Counted from the first letter of the stretch, positions 24,188 to 31,734 are shown. The stretch: DNA of 38,784 nucleotides from Runella slithyformis DSM 19594 (GCF_000218895.1 NC_015695.1:1-38784); one strand, 5' to 3'. Program-made: numbers and translations. Notes: generated from the sequence alone by a model not told the origin.

Positions 24188-25768
24188 TTATATTTTTTGA
24201 AATTCCCCGTTAACCAATCGCCAGATATTCAGCGGGTTGGAATCTTGTAATTCTTCCGGCAGCAGTGCCTGAGGAAAATTCTGATAGCTGACCGGACGCG
24301 TAAAGCGATAGATAGCGGCCGTTCCTACCGATGTACTGCGGGAATCCGATGACGCCGGGAAGGGACCGCCGTGCATCATGGCATGACACACTTCCACGCC
24401 CGTCGGGAAACCATTGATGAGCAATCGGCCCACTTTTTGTTCCAACAGATCAATCAAATCGGCATATTCAACCAATTCTTCGGGAGTTCCATGGACAGTA
24501 GCCGTTAGGTGTCCTTCCATTGTTTCGGCTATTCGCAGCATTTCTTCTTTGCTTTCCGCTTCTACCAATACGCTGGTTGGCCCGAAAATCTCTTCTGACA
24601 GCGTATGGTCTTCTCCAATGGCCCTGGCGTCGGTTTTAAATAATATGGGTTGCACGGCCGTAAAACCGGTGCCCTCTATGCCCTTGGCAACGATGTCGAC
24701 ACTCTCATTTTCCAGGTGTTTGGCAATTCCCTCCTGGTAGGCTTTCCGGATTCCGCCGGTAAGCATAACGCCTCCCGATACAGATTGAAATTGGGTTTCC
24801 AGATCCGTTAAGAAAGGTTGGTACCCCTCTGATTTATTAGCAATGATCATGCCCGGATTGGTGCAAAATTGCCCTACACCCAACGTCACCGATGCGGCAA
24901 ATTGCTGAGCAATGGCAGCGCCTTTCTCTTTCATGATTTGAGGCAGGATAAACACCGGGTTTGTACTGCCCATTTCAGCATAGACAGGAATAGGTTCAGG
25001 ACGATTGGCGGCCAATTTAACCAACGCCATTCCTCCCTGATAAGAACCTGTAAAACCAATCGCCTTAATGACCGGATGCTGTACCAAAGCCGCTCCGATC
25101 TCTGTTCCGCTTCCGTGTAATAAGGAAAAAACGCCATCGGGCATCCCCACCTTGAGAGCGGCCTGCTGAATGGCTCTGCCCACCAGCTCCGAAGTGCCGG
25201 GGTGTGCCGAGTGCGCTTTCACAATCACCGGACAGCCGGCCGCCAGCGCCGAAGCGGTATCCCCTCCCGCTACGGAAAAGGCTAACGGGAAATTACTTGC
25301 GCCAAATACGCCCACCGGTCCCAAAGGACGCTGCATGAGTCGTAGATCAACTTTTGGCAACGGTTGGCGGTCAGGAATGGCCGTTTCGATGCGGGCGTTT
25401 ACCCATGAACCTTCCCGTAATAACTGCGCGAATAACCGCAATTGTCCCGTAGTACGTCCGCGTTCACCCTGAATCCTGCCTGCCGGCAGGCCCGTTTCAG
25501 CCGTGGCAATTTGTACTAAGTCATCCCCGATGGCTTCGATTTCTTCCGCAATTTTTTCCAGAAATATGGCCTTTTCTATCCCCGATTTCTTACGGTACAC
25601 TTTAAAGGCAGCCTGCGCTTTTTGCGCGGCTGATTCTAATTCTGCTTTAGTCGCTTTGTGGAATTGCGTAGGCAGCGTTTCTCCCGTTGATGGATTGGGT
25701 GCCTGAAATACGCTTTCGCCTTCGGATGAGACCGTAAAGCCGATCAACTGTTTTCCTTCTAAATTCAT
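24188..25768 (-). CDS. Aldehyde dehydrogenase (alpha-ketoglutarate semialdehyde dehydrogenase type)
   Basis: A 526-residue NAD(P)-dependent aldehyde dehydrogenase. The catalytic residues are in place: Asn159 in GASNFP, Glu265 in YAEMGSTNP, and Cys302 in GVGQFCTNPG. The cofactor loop GFTGSYQGG (238-246) is complete. The extended length and the RGRTTGQLRLFAQLLREGSW and TGLPAGRIQGE blocks fit the alpha-ketoglutarate semialdehyde dehydrogenase group. That enzyme performs the last step of non-phosphorylative pentose pathways, giving 2-oxoglutarate. The start is 2 bases after the FAH-family gene's stop (25771), so the two are tightly coupled in one operon with the UxaA-type gene downstream. Confidence 0.88.
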   Translation of the reverse strand: MNLEGKQLIGFTVSSEGESVFQAPNPSTGETLPTQFHKATKAELESAAQKAQAAFKVYRKKSGIEKAIFLEKIAEEIEAIGDDLVQIATAETGLPAGRIQGERGRTTGQLRLFAQLLREGSWVNARIETAIPDRQPLPKVDLRLMQRPLGPVGVFGASNFPLAFSVAGGDTASALAAGCPVIVKAHSAHPGTSELVGRAIQQAALKVGMPDGVFSLLHGSGTEIGAALVQHPVIKAIGFTGSYQGGMALVKLAANRPEPIPVYAEMGSTNPVFILPQIMKEKGAAIAQQFAASVTLGVGQFCTNPGMIIANKSEGYQPFLTDLETQFQSVSGGVMLTGGIRKAYQEGIAKHLENESVDIVAKGIEGTGFTAVQPILFKTDARAIGEDHTLSEEIFGPTSVLVEAESKEEMLRIAETMEGHLTATVHGTPEELVEYADLIDLLEQKVGRLLINGFPTGVEVCHAMMHGGPFPASSDSRSTSVGTAAIYRFTRPVSYQNFPQALLPEELQDSNPLNIWRLVNGEFQKI

Positions 25769-25770
25769 GA

Positions 25771-26619
25771 TTAAAGTGCTTTTTGCGCGACAGTATTGAT
25801 AAGTGTCCCGATGTGTTGAATGGTGATTCTTACTTCGTCCCCAACGCTTAAGGTAAATTCATTGGGAGGAACAAGGCCCGTGCCTGTCATTAGAAACACC
25901 CCGTGTGGAAAAGAGGTTTCACGGAATAAATACCCGATTAGTTCCGTATGCGTACGTTTCATGCGATTGATGGAAATACTTCCCTCAAAAACGGCCGCTC
26001 CGTCACGTATGATTTCGATGTGTATTTGAGCATCGGGATCAATGGGTTGGGCCGGCACGTACAGGCAAGGCCCGATAGCGGCCGCACCGTCGTAGCTTTT
26101 GGCTTGGGGCAAATACAGCGGATTTTCGCCTTCAATGTCCCGTGAGCTCATGTCATTGCCGCAGGTATATCCCACGATTTTCCCGTTTGAAGTGGCAAAA
26201 AGCGTCAATTCGGGTTCGGGTACATTCCATTTCGAATCCCGACGAATCAATACATCAGCACCCGTACCTACAGTTCTGGCCGCGGTGGCTTTGAAAAAAA
26301 GTTCGGGACGGTCAGCGTCGTACACGCGGGCGTAGAAATCACCGCCGCCTGCATCTTTTGATTCTTCCATGCGGGCTTCACGACTTTTCATATACGTCAC
26401 CCCCGACGCCCATACTTCCTGTTGACGAATGGGCGGCAATACATCCGTTTTGATACTTTCTGCCAATGATGGATCGGCAGAGAGGGATTTCAGTTCTTCG
26501 GAAATAGCATCGAATAAATCATCCCGGTTAATGTAGGCGTCCCAATCAGTTTGGGCAGAGAGGTAGTAGGTGTCGTCTGATTCGATAACAATTCCCTGAG
26601 TCGTTGGATAGAGTTTCAT
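25771..26619 (-). CDS. FAH-family enzyme (2-keto-3-deoxy acid dehydratase candidate)
   Basis: A 282-residue protein of the fumarylacetoacetate hydrolase superfamily. Metal-site acids fall at Glu135 and Glu137 (NVPEPELTL) and Asp156 ([21 protein letters not shown]), with Lys174 in the same block, and the C-terminal half has the [12 protein letters not shown] and [11 protein letters not shown] segments. The order FAH-aldehyde dehydrogenase-UxaA matches a route in which an aldonate is dehydrated, the 2-keto-3-deoxy acid is dehydrated again to 2-oxoglutarate semialdehyde by this enzyme, and the semialdehyde is oxidised. A hydrolase on a 2,4-diketo-3-deoxy acid is the alternative. It is the first gene of the operon and is divergent from the AraC regulator. 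Confidence 0.85.
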   Translation of the reverse strand: MKLYPTTQGIVIESDDTYYLSAQTDWDAYINRDDLFDAISEELKSLSADPSLAESIKTDVLPPIRQQEVWASGVTYMKSREARMEESKDAGGGDFYARVYDADRPELFFKATAARTVGTGADVLIRRDSKWNVPEPELTLFATSNGKIVGYTCGNDMSSRDIEGENPLYLPQAKSYDGAAAIGPCLYVPAQPIDPDAQIHIEIIRDGAAVFEGSISINRMKRTHTELIGYLFRETSFPHGVFLMTGTGLVPPNEFTLSVGDEVRITIQHIGTLINTVAQKAL

Positions 26620-26714
26620 GGTCAGTACAATGAGTGGTTAAGGGTTGTTTTACCCAATGGTATTAAGTTGAATAATCGTATGCAAAGAAAACAGATTAGG
26701 AAATACAACAGTTG

Positions 26715-26745
26715 TGAAATATTATTTACTTACGATGAAATATTA
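26715..26745. promoter_or_regulatory. Two direct repeats TGAAATATTA, 21 bases apart
   Basis: TGAAATATTA occurs at 26715-26724 and again at 26736-26745, exactly two helical turns apart, in the divergent region between the FAH-family operon (-) and the AraC-type regulator (+). Paired direct half-sites with 21-base spacing are typical of AraC-family operators, so autoregulation and control of the operon are likely but inferred. Confidence 0.5.
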
Positions 26746-26796
26746 GCAATTTTGTGTCATTATACCGATAATAATACAATTATATCACACAGTACC

Positions 26797-27663
26797 ATGC
26801 AGGCAATTCTTCGTAAAGTGAATCCATCTGCCGATTATTCGTTTATTGCCAGAGTGGATAATTTACCCTTTCTGTACGAAAAATGGCATTTCCATCCTGA
26901 AATGGAGCTGAACTACATCGTACAAAGCAGGGGGACACGGTTTGTGGGCGACAGTATTGAAGAATTTGAAGAAGGTGATCTGACCTTTTTGGGCAGTAAT
27001 CTGCCGCATGTCTGGAAAAATGATACGGCTTATTTCCTGCCTGATTCTCCGCTGCGGGCCAAAGCCAAAGTCATTCAATTCTTGCCGGATTGTTTTGGGC
27101 CTGATTTTCTGAAATTGAAAGAAATGGAAAGTATCCGCCGACTCTTTGAAAACGCCAAACGGGGGTTGAAGATTGCGGGAAAAACCAAAGAGAAGATCAT
27201 TCCAATGATTGACCAACTCATCCAAAATAAAAGCGGAATACAGCGAATTGGATTGTTTCTGACTATTTTGGAAATCTTGGCAGAATCAGAAGAGCTGACT
27301 TTTCTGAGCAGTGAAGGCTTTCTGGATTCGTATCACCGTTTTGATACTGACACCATCAATCGCGTGTATGAGTTTACGCTTTCTCAGTTTAACCGCCGAA
27401 TATTGATCGAGGAAGCTGCTGCACTCGCTCACATGTCCGTGGCTAATTTCTGCCGGTATTTTAAAAACCGTACCCAAAAAACATACGTCCAGTTTTTAAC
27501 CGAAGTACGTATCGGATACGCCTGCCGAATGTTGATTGAAAACAAAAAAAGCATTCAGCAGATTGCCGGCGATTGCGGTTTCCATAATCTTTCTAACTTC
27601 AATCGAGCTTTTAAGCTCTTAAAAAATCAAAATCCTACCGCCTATCGGGCGGCTTTCGGGTAA
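26797..27663 (+). CDS. AraC-family transcriptional regulator
   Basis: A 288-residue activator-type regulator. An N-terminal cupin-like sensing domain (about 20-100; WHFHPEMELNYIVQSRGTRFVGDSIEEFEEGDLTFLGSNLPHVW) is joined to a C-terminal AraC domain with two helix-turn-helix units (about 190-285; LIEEAAALAHMSVANFCRYFK and IQQIAGDCGFHNLSNFNRAFK). I use the Met at 26797 (MQAILRKVNP), because the 43 upstream residues from 26668 read as AT-rich promoter sequence with repeats, not protein. Divergent placement from the FAH-aldehyde dehydrogenase-UxaA operon suggests it activates that operon in response to a sugar or sugar acid. A paired direct repeat lies between the two. Confidence 0.9.
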   Translation: MQAILRKVNPSADYSFIARVDNLPFLYEKWHFHPEMELNYIVQSRGTRFVGDSIEEFEEGDLTFLGSNLPHVWKNDTAYFLPDSPLRAKAKVIQFLPDCFGPDFLKLKEMESIRRLFENAKRGLKIAGKTKEKIIPMIDQLIQNKSGIQRIGLFLTILEILAESEELTFLSSEGFLDSYHRFDTDTINRVYEFTLSQFNRRILIEEAAALAHMSVANFCRYFKNRTQKTYVQFLTEVRIGYACRMLIENKKSIQQIAGDCGFHNLSNFNRAFKLLKNQNPTAYRAAFG

Positions 27664-27666
27664 AAT

Positions 27667-27690
27667 GTTAGTAAACCGATAACGGCTAAC
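27667..27690. terminator. Weak hairpin between convergent AraC and rep genes
   Basis: GTTAG (27667-27671) pairs with CTAAC (27686-27690) and CCG (27676-27678) with CGG (27683-27685), leaving a small bulge. It lies directly after the AraC stop and before the rep stop, and T-rich sequence follows on the plus strand. A weak shared terminator is likely. Confidence 0.35.
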
Positions 27691-27697
27691 TGTTACC

Positions 27698-28648
27698 CTA
27701 TCCGTTTTTGGCTTTTTTTACCTTACCGCTTTCATTGAATCCCAATATTACCGCTATATAAGCTGTGGGATTGGTAGGGCTGCGTTTACCGGCTTGAATT
27801 TCAATATCGGCATTGATAAAACGATTCGCCAATTCTTCCTCCTGAATGATTTTATTCCGTTGACTTTTGGTAAAATCGTATGCCTGCATTCTTTCCTGAA
27901 AATATTTCCAGCGGTCATCCATCGACATTTTGCCCAATTCTTCCCTGATTTCCTGTAATTCCTCCAATGCCTTTGATTCCTGAGTCACGATCAAAAACGT
28001 AATATGCGTGACCTTACGACCCGTTTTATGAATTTTGTACGTAAAAGTCAAGTCAGTCTTAGCCGATATTTCTTCCTGGCTGGGATCAAGAACACGTCGT
28101 TTAAATTGGCCGAAATCATCGTATGTATCTTCGGTGGCTGATATCAACTCCCGCAATTCGTCGACAGCGATCTCTGACCATGAGCCTCCGTTAAAGTTTT
28201 TCCAGCGCGACAAAATTTCGTACAACCGCTGTGAGTACGTTTTATTGAGGGATAAGGCAATGGCCAACTCATATTCGGTATAGCCGCTTTTTATTTTTGC
28301 GATGTGGGGCAATACTTCGTACGACACACCGATTTCAAAGATGGCCTCTTTGGCGCTGTACTTTGCGGAAGAAAAAACGTTGTAAGCACTGAATTCCTGC
28401 TCTTCGTCATTTCTGAGCCATATCTGACAATTTCGCATCAGCGATTGGGTCATCGCCAAGATCTGCCGATAATTGTTGGTAATAAGTTTGGCCGGAATCT
28501 TGAAATATTTATTCTGCTTCATCTCAGCATCCGCCTCCGATATTTGGTTCATGACAATGTAAAAAACACGCTTTTCCAATAATGAAAAGTTTTGACGGGT
28601 CATGACCACTCCGTTTGGCTGTCGATTGTAATGCTTTAATTTCATCAT
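27698..28648 (-). CDS. Plasmid replication initiator, Rep_3 (RepB/Pi-like) family
   Basis: A 316-residue initiator with two winged-helix domains, the layout of Rep_3 proteins that bind iterons. The N-terminal NGVVMTRQNFSLLEKRVFYIVMNQI block, the central ELAIALSLNKTYSQRLYEILSRWKN helix-turn-helix segment and VDELRELI / FGQFKRRVLDPSQEEISAKTDLTFTYKIHKTGRKVTHITFLI are standard for the family. I place the start at the Met pair 28645-28648 (MMKLKHYNRQPNG), because a longer form from 28708 would begin inside an inverted iteron copy. The C-terminal KVKKAKNG tail is basic. It is transcribed away from the iteron array, and inverted iteron-like copies at its promoter suggest autorepression by Rep dimers, as in other iteron plasmids. 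Confidence 0.93.
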   Translation of the reverse strand: MMKLKHYNRQPNGVVMTRQNFSLLEKRVFYIVMNQISEADAEMKQNKYFKIPAKLITNNYRQILAMTQSLMRNCQIWLRNDEEQEFSAYNVFSSAKYSAKEAIFEIGVSYEVLPHIAKIKSGYTEYELAIALSLNKTYSQRLYEILSRWKNFNGGSWSEIAVDELRELISATEDTYDDFGQFKRRVLDPSQEEISAKTDLTFTYKIHKTGRKVTHITFLIVTQESKALEELQEIREELGKMSMDDRWKYFQERMQAYDFTKSQRNKIIQEEELANRFINADIEIQAGKRSPTNPTAYIAVILGFNESGKVKKAKNG

Positions 28649-28699
28649 AAAGTGCAGAAAGGTGCTATTTGGCGTTTTCAAATCTAAGACAAAAATTTT

Positions 28700-28770
28700 T
28701 TCTGTCAAAACAAAAACAATGTCAGAATTAAAGCTGTTTTGACATTTTTAAACTACATTTTGACAGATTA
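28700..28770. promoter_or_regulatory. rep promoter region with inverted and direct iteron-like copies
   Basis: TTCTGTCAAAA (28700-28710) is the iteron core in reverse orientation. TGTCAGAATT (28720-28729, one mismatch), GTTTTGACATTTT (28736-28748) and ACTACATTTTGACAGATTA (28752-28770, one base missing) are in direct orientation. All lie within 52-125 bases upstream of the rep start. Mixed orientation is the usual form of a Rep autoregulatory operator. Confidence 0.65.
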
Positions 28771-28962
28771 ATTCATAATTGTCAGTATATCAAACAGTTA
28801 CGAATGGATACTTCTTTCTCTTTTAAGGATATAAAGGCCTATTGTTGCTCTCCTCCCGCTTTTCTGTCATTTATTTATCCAAAATAGGGTACGCCCGGAC
28901 AACTATCACATCCTTTAACCACTGTAAATCAAGTATTTACAAACACATATCTTTGTTTTTGG

Positions 28963-28982
28963 ACTACATTTTGACAGAATTA
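28963..28982 (+). repeat. Isolated full iteron
   Basis: ACTACATTTTGACAGAATTA is identical to the consensus unit of the main array but lies 198 bases before its first repeat. Together with the array it may support Rep-mediated looping. Confidence 0.8.
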
Positions 28983-29179
28983 ACGATTACTTTTATTCGA
29001 ACAATACTGCATGATTCATTTTTTTGTCCACTCTCCAATTACTCTTCTGATATAGCTCGATATTATCGTTTTTGAGCCCTAAATAAAGAGGGAAATTACT
29101 CAGTCCGGAAGTGACCTTTTTAGGAAAAAAAGTAATTCTGTCAATTAATTCTGTCTGACATATTAATTGACAGAGTTTG

Positions 29180-29327
29180 ACTACATTTTGACAGAATTAG
29201 ACTACATTTTGACAGAATTAAAAACTACATTTTGACAGAGTTCGACTACATTTTGACAGAGTTCGACTACATTTTGACAGAATTAGACTACATTTTGACA
29301 GAATTAGACTACATTTTGACAGAATTA
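29180..29327 (+). repeat. Seven tandem 21-bp iterons (origin array)
   Basis: Seven copies of ACTACATTTTGACAGAATTA plus one spacer base start at 29180, 29201, 29224, 29245, 29266, 29287 and 29308. The spacing is 21 bases except for one 23-base step. Copies 3 and 4 end GAGTTC instead of GAATTA; the TTTTGACAGA core is invariant. A truncated copy (ATTGACAGAGTTTG) sits just before the array. Two-helical-turn direct repeats next to a Rep_3 gene are the classical binding sites of the initiator and define the origin and copy-number control element. Confidence 0.95.
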
Positions 29328-29552
29328 GACCCTTTAACCCACTGTATCACAGTGCGTTACAAGCCCCTTAAATCATCAATATGTAAATCATCAATTATTC
29401 AATAAATATTTTAACCAATTTTTAAATCAAAATCAATGCATCGGCGAAGGGTTTTCTTTTAGGGAAAAAAAGGTCAAAACGCAGAAAATTCAATCAAAAA
29501 AAATCAAAAAACAAAAAGCAGTGACCTCAGAAAAAAAGGGGGAAGTACTGAC

Positions 29553-29568
29553 AACTAAAAAATTAGTT
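29553..29568. promoter_or_regulatory. Inverted repeat upstream of parA
   Basis: AACTAA (29553-29558) and TTAGTT (29563-29568) are complementary around AAAA, within a larger inverted pair AAAAGGGGG (29534-29542)/CCCCCTTTT (29607-29615). A second small repeat TTCAG/CTGAA lies at 29671-29685. They are 75-226 bases before parA and could be its operator; partition operons usually autoregulate. Confidence 0.35.
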
Positions 29569-29759
29569 ATAAACCTCTCGTAAAAGCCCAAAAGCGTACT
29601 GTCATGCCCCCTTTTCTACTCCATTCTTCAGTTTTGCTTTTTTATATTCCTATCCGCTCAAGTTTTACTATTCAGCACAACTGAATGTCATCGTTTTTTA
29701 GCATTAGCCAAACATTTTTATTATTATTGTAAAAAAAAAATGACAATGCCTTTAGTCGC

Positions 29760-30716
29760 ATGATAAATCAGAAAGAAGTGGAAAGTTTTTTGAAACACAA
29801 TCCGGCCTTAACCGTTTCTGCGTTGGAAAAAGAAGCCGGAATTCCGAAGGGAACCATCGCCCAAGCTCTGGCCGGTTCGCGTACTTTGGGCGAAAAGCAC
29901 TTGAAAGCACTTTTTCCTGTCCTAACCAAATACGGGTATTCCTCCAGCCTTTATGAAAAAGCGCGGGTCATCTCCGTCATCAACCACAAAGGAGGCGTCG
30001 GTAAAACCACCACCACTTCTTCCTTAGGGGAAGCATTAGCTCGGCGGGGTTTTAAAGTGTTGTTGATCGACTTAGACCCCCAAGGGAACCTCAGTCAAAT
30101 TTTGGGCGTGGAAAACCCGGATGTACAGGTAGCCCATGCCTTGTTGAACCATGCTGTACGCTTACCGATCATCCCGATTTTCGAAAATCTTTACCTGTCT
30201 CCGTCTGACATCGAACTCGCCGATGCGGAAATTCAGCTCATCCTGAGTGTCGGCGGGGATTTACGGTTGAAAAATAAATTACAGCCCTTACTGACAGATT
30301 TTGAATACATCCTCATTGACTGCCCGCCTTCGCTGAATAAACTCACTATTTCGGCAATGAACGCCTCAAACAGCTGCTTAATTACACTGCTGCCCGAAAT
30401 GTCGGCCGTCAAGGGCCTAAATTCGCTCTTACAGCGCGTTATGGAAGTAAAGATGAATCTTAATGCCGATTTGAAAGTGGATGGCATAGTATTCACGCTA
30501 GTGCGCAAAAACAGCGTGCACGACGGAATCAAAGAAAACGTAAAAGAAAATGTGCCGATTCGGGTTTTTAAAACGGAGATTAAACATTTGGTAGATTTTC
30601 AGAAATCACAGATTCTACAACGTCCCATTGCCAAGTTTTCGGACAACTCCGAAGCCGCTAAAAACTACCGCGATTTTTGCGATGAGTTTATTGACTACCT
30701 GCAAATCGTAAAATAA
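29760..30716 (+). CDS. parA: ParA-family partition ATPase with N-terminal helix-turn-helix
   Basis: A 318-residue plasmid-partition ATPase. The deviant Walker A motif is KGGVGKTTT (77-85), with Lys77 and Lys82, and Walker A' is LLIDLDPQGN (101-110). Walker B-type FEYILIDCPPSLN and the late FQKSQILQRPIAKF segment complete the fold. Residues about 15-45 (LTVSALEKEAGIPKGTIAQALAGSRTL) look like a DNA-binding helix-turn-helix, as in type Ia ParA proteins that repress their own operon. The ParB-like gene starts 9 bases after its stop. It moves plasmid copies to daughter cells by ATP-driven binding to the nucleoid. Confidence 0.94.
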   Translation: MINQKEVESFLKHNPALTVSALEKEAGIPKGTIAQALAGSRTLGEKHLKALFPVLTKYGYSSSLYEKARVISVINHKGGVGKTTTTSSLGEALARRGFKVLLIDLDPQGNLSQILGVENPDVQVAHALLNHAVRLPIIPIFENLYLSPSDIELADAEIQLILSVGGDLRLKNKLQPLLTDFEYILIDCPPSLNKLTISAMNASNSCLITLLPEMSAVKGLNSLLQRVMEVKMNLNADLKVDGIVFTLVRKNSVHDGIKENVKENVPIRVFKTEIKHLVDFQKSQILQRPIAKFSDNSEAAKNYRDFCDEFIDYLQIVK

Positions 30717-30725
30717 CAATCTCCC

Positions 30726-31676
30726 ATGGCTAAATTAGATTTTAAGAACGCCATTGGCGAAAAAACCAAACAGGCACTCAACAACAGTTATATCAGCTCG
30801 GAACAGATAAAACAGAACATCCGTGTCCTGGAAGAACTCCGCAGCTTTATCCCTTCTCCCACCGACGAAGAATGGAGTCAGTTAGAAAAAAACATCGTCA
30901 CGAACGGGTGCAAAGACGCGCTCCTGCTTTGGGAAACGACACAGGCAGCTATTGAACCTGAAACCCTGACCCCCAATGCCCCCGTATTTGTGTTGGTCGA
31001 CGGGCACAATCGTTATCAGATCTGTACCACCCGAAACATCAGCTTCAATGTGCAGGTGATGTCTTTTGCTTCGCTCAAAGAAGTAAAAGATTATATGATT
31101 GACTTACAGCTCGGACGTCGAAATTTAAGCCCTCAACAGGCTTCTTATTTCAGAGGGTTACGGTACAACCTGGAGAAGAGCGAAAAGGGTAAATATGACC
31201 GAAATAAGCATAAGTCCCAAAATGGGACTTATGAAGAAAATGACCCGGAAAACCATAAATCCCAAAATGGGACTTATGATAAAAACAGCCTTTCCACCTC
31301 CCGGAAATTGGCCAAAGAATACAAGGTTGGAAGAAATACGATTCTGCGGGATGCCGAGTTTGCTGCCGGACTTGATAAACTTGACACAAGGCTCAAAAAT
31401 GCCGTTTTGAGCGGGGAAATGAAGATCGGCAAATCAGAAATTCAAAAATTAGCCAAGGTAGAAAGCACTGAACTCATTGCTTCTGAGGAATTGGAAGCAA
31501 TATTAACCTCAAAAGAAAGCGATCCGAAAGTAGCCAAAAATGCAGACTCATCCATCGAATCAGCTAAAAAACAACTGGTAAAAGCATTTGAAAAAATAAA
31601 AACATCGTCTGAGGTTTCGGTCAAAGATGTAGATAAAATCATTGAATTGGCACAGAAACTTAAGAAGATGCTTTAG
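30726..31676 (+). CDS. ParB-like centromere-binding protein
   Basis: A 316-residue ParB/Srx-fold protein placed directly after parA. An N-terminal ParB-like domain (about 25-130) has VDGHNRYQICT (92-97 DGHNRY) in the place of the usual GxxR nucleotide-binding segment. A helical DNA-binding region follows at about 135-220 (NLSPQQASYFRGLRYNLEK, then LAKEYKVGRNTILRDAEFAAGLDKL), and the C-terminus is a charged helix (about 255-316) suited to dimerisation. Between the two halves of the helical part lies a polar insert with two copies of KSQNGTY (163-169, 178-184), encoded by DNA palindromes. It probably binds a parS site and stimulates ParA. Sequence outside these blocks is divergent from chromosomal ParB. 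Confidence 0.85.
   Translation: MAKLDFKNAIGEKTKQALNNSYISSEQIKQNIRVLEELRSFIPSPTDEEWSQLEKNIVTNGCKDALLLWETTQAAIEPETLTPNAPVFVLVDGHNRYQICTTRNISFNVQVMSFASLKEVKDYMIDLQLGRRNLSPQQASYFRGLRYNLEKSEKGKYDRNKHKSQNGTYEENDPENHKSQNGTYDKNSLSTSRKLAKEYKVGRNTILRDAEFAAGLDKLDTRLKNAVLSGEMKIGKSEIQKLAKVESTELIASEELEAILTSKESDPKVAKNADSSIESAKKQLVKAFEKIKTSSEVSVKDVDKIIELAQKLKKML
31209..31278. repeat. Two near-identical palindromes inside the parB-like gene (candidate parS)
   Basis: CATAAGTCCC/AAAAT/GGGACTTATG (31209-31233) is a perfect 10-base inverted repeat. CATAAATCCC/AAAAT/GGGACTTATG (31254-31278) repeats it with one mismatch. The repeat unit is 45 bases, so the frame is kept (15 codons). Such sequences are longer than protein constraint alone would demand, and they lie in a non-conserved protein linker. 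Confidence 0.6.
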
Positions 31677-31694
31677 CCGGAACTAAAGCATCTT
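31665..31694 (+). terminator. parAB terminator overlapping the stop codon
   Basis: AAGATGCTTTAG (31665-31676) pairs perfectly with CTAAAGCATCTT (31683-31694) around a 6-base loop. The left arm contains the last codons and the TAG stop of the parB-like gene. The following T-run is weak. Confidence 0.65.
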
Positions 31695-31716
31695 AAAGTC
31701 TTATTCGGAATAATAA

Positions 31717-31734
31717 CCTGCAAACGTTTGCGGG
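31717..31734. promoter_or_regulatory. LacI-type operator-like palindrome upstream of the cytochrome/sugar dehydrogenase gene
   Basis: The core GCAAACGTTTGC (31720-31731) is a perfect 12-base palindrome and extends to CCTGCAAACGTTTGCGGG with 8 of 9 pairs. It lies about 80 bases before the start at 31813. It has the central CG and AAACGTTT of LacI/GalR-family operators and resembles the site at 16335-16350. No LacI-family gene is present in the window. Confidence 0.5.

Larger units (their letters stand above)
28709..29759. other. Gene-free origin of replication region
   Basis: No convincing gene lies in these 1051 bases between rep (-) and parA (+). They hold the rep operator, an isolated iteron at 28963-28982, a near-consensus DnaA box TTATCCAAA (28875-28883), inverted half-iterons at 28862-28869, 29134-29144 and 29147-29156, the main iteron array (29180-29327), and then AT-rich sequence (29366-29520) with two direct repeats AAATCATCAAT at 29370-29380 and 29385-29395 that could be the strand-opening region. 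CCTTTAACCACTGTA-type sequence occurs both at 28912-28926 and, with one extra C, at 29331-29346, next to iterons in both cases. Small inverted repeats upstream of parA are listed separately. Confidence 0.85.

Noticed and set aside
26668..26796. 43-residue N-terminal extension of the AraC regulator
   Set aside because: The DNA is AT-rich, contains paired direct repeats typical of an operator, and the translated peptide has no family match.
28649..28708. 20-residue N-terminal extension of the rep protein
   Set aside because: The extended start lies inside an inverted iteron core, and the family sequence begins near the Met pair at 28645-28648.
28842..29075. 77-codon open frame on the plus strand inside the origin region
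   Set aside because: It crosses an iteron and promoter-like AT-rich sequence, has no recognisable motif, and its composition looks like non-coding DNA.
29180..29327. Regular direct repeats resembling a CRISPR array
   Set aside because: The repeats are contiguous 21-base units without variable spacers, lie next to a Rep_3 gene, and no cas gene is present. They are iterons.
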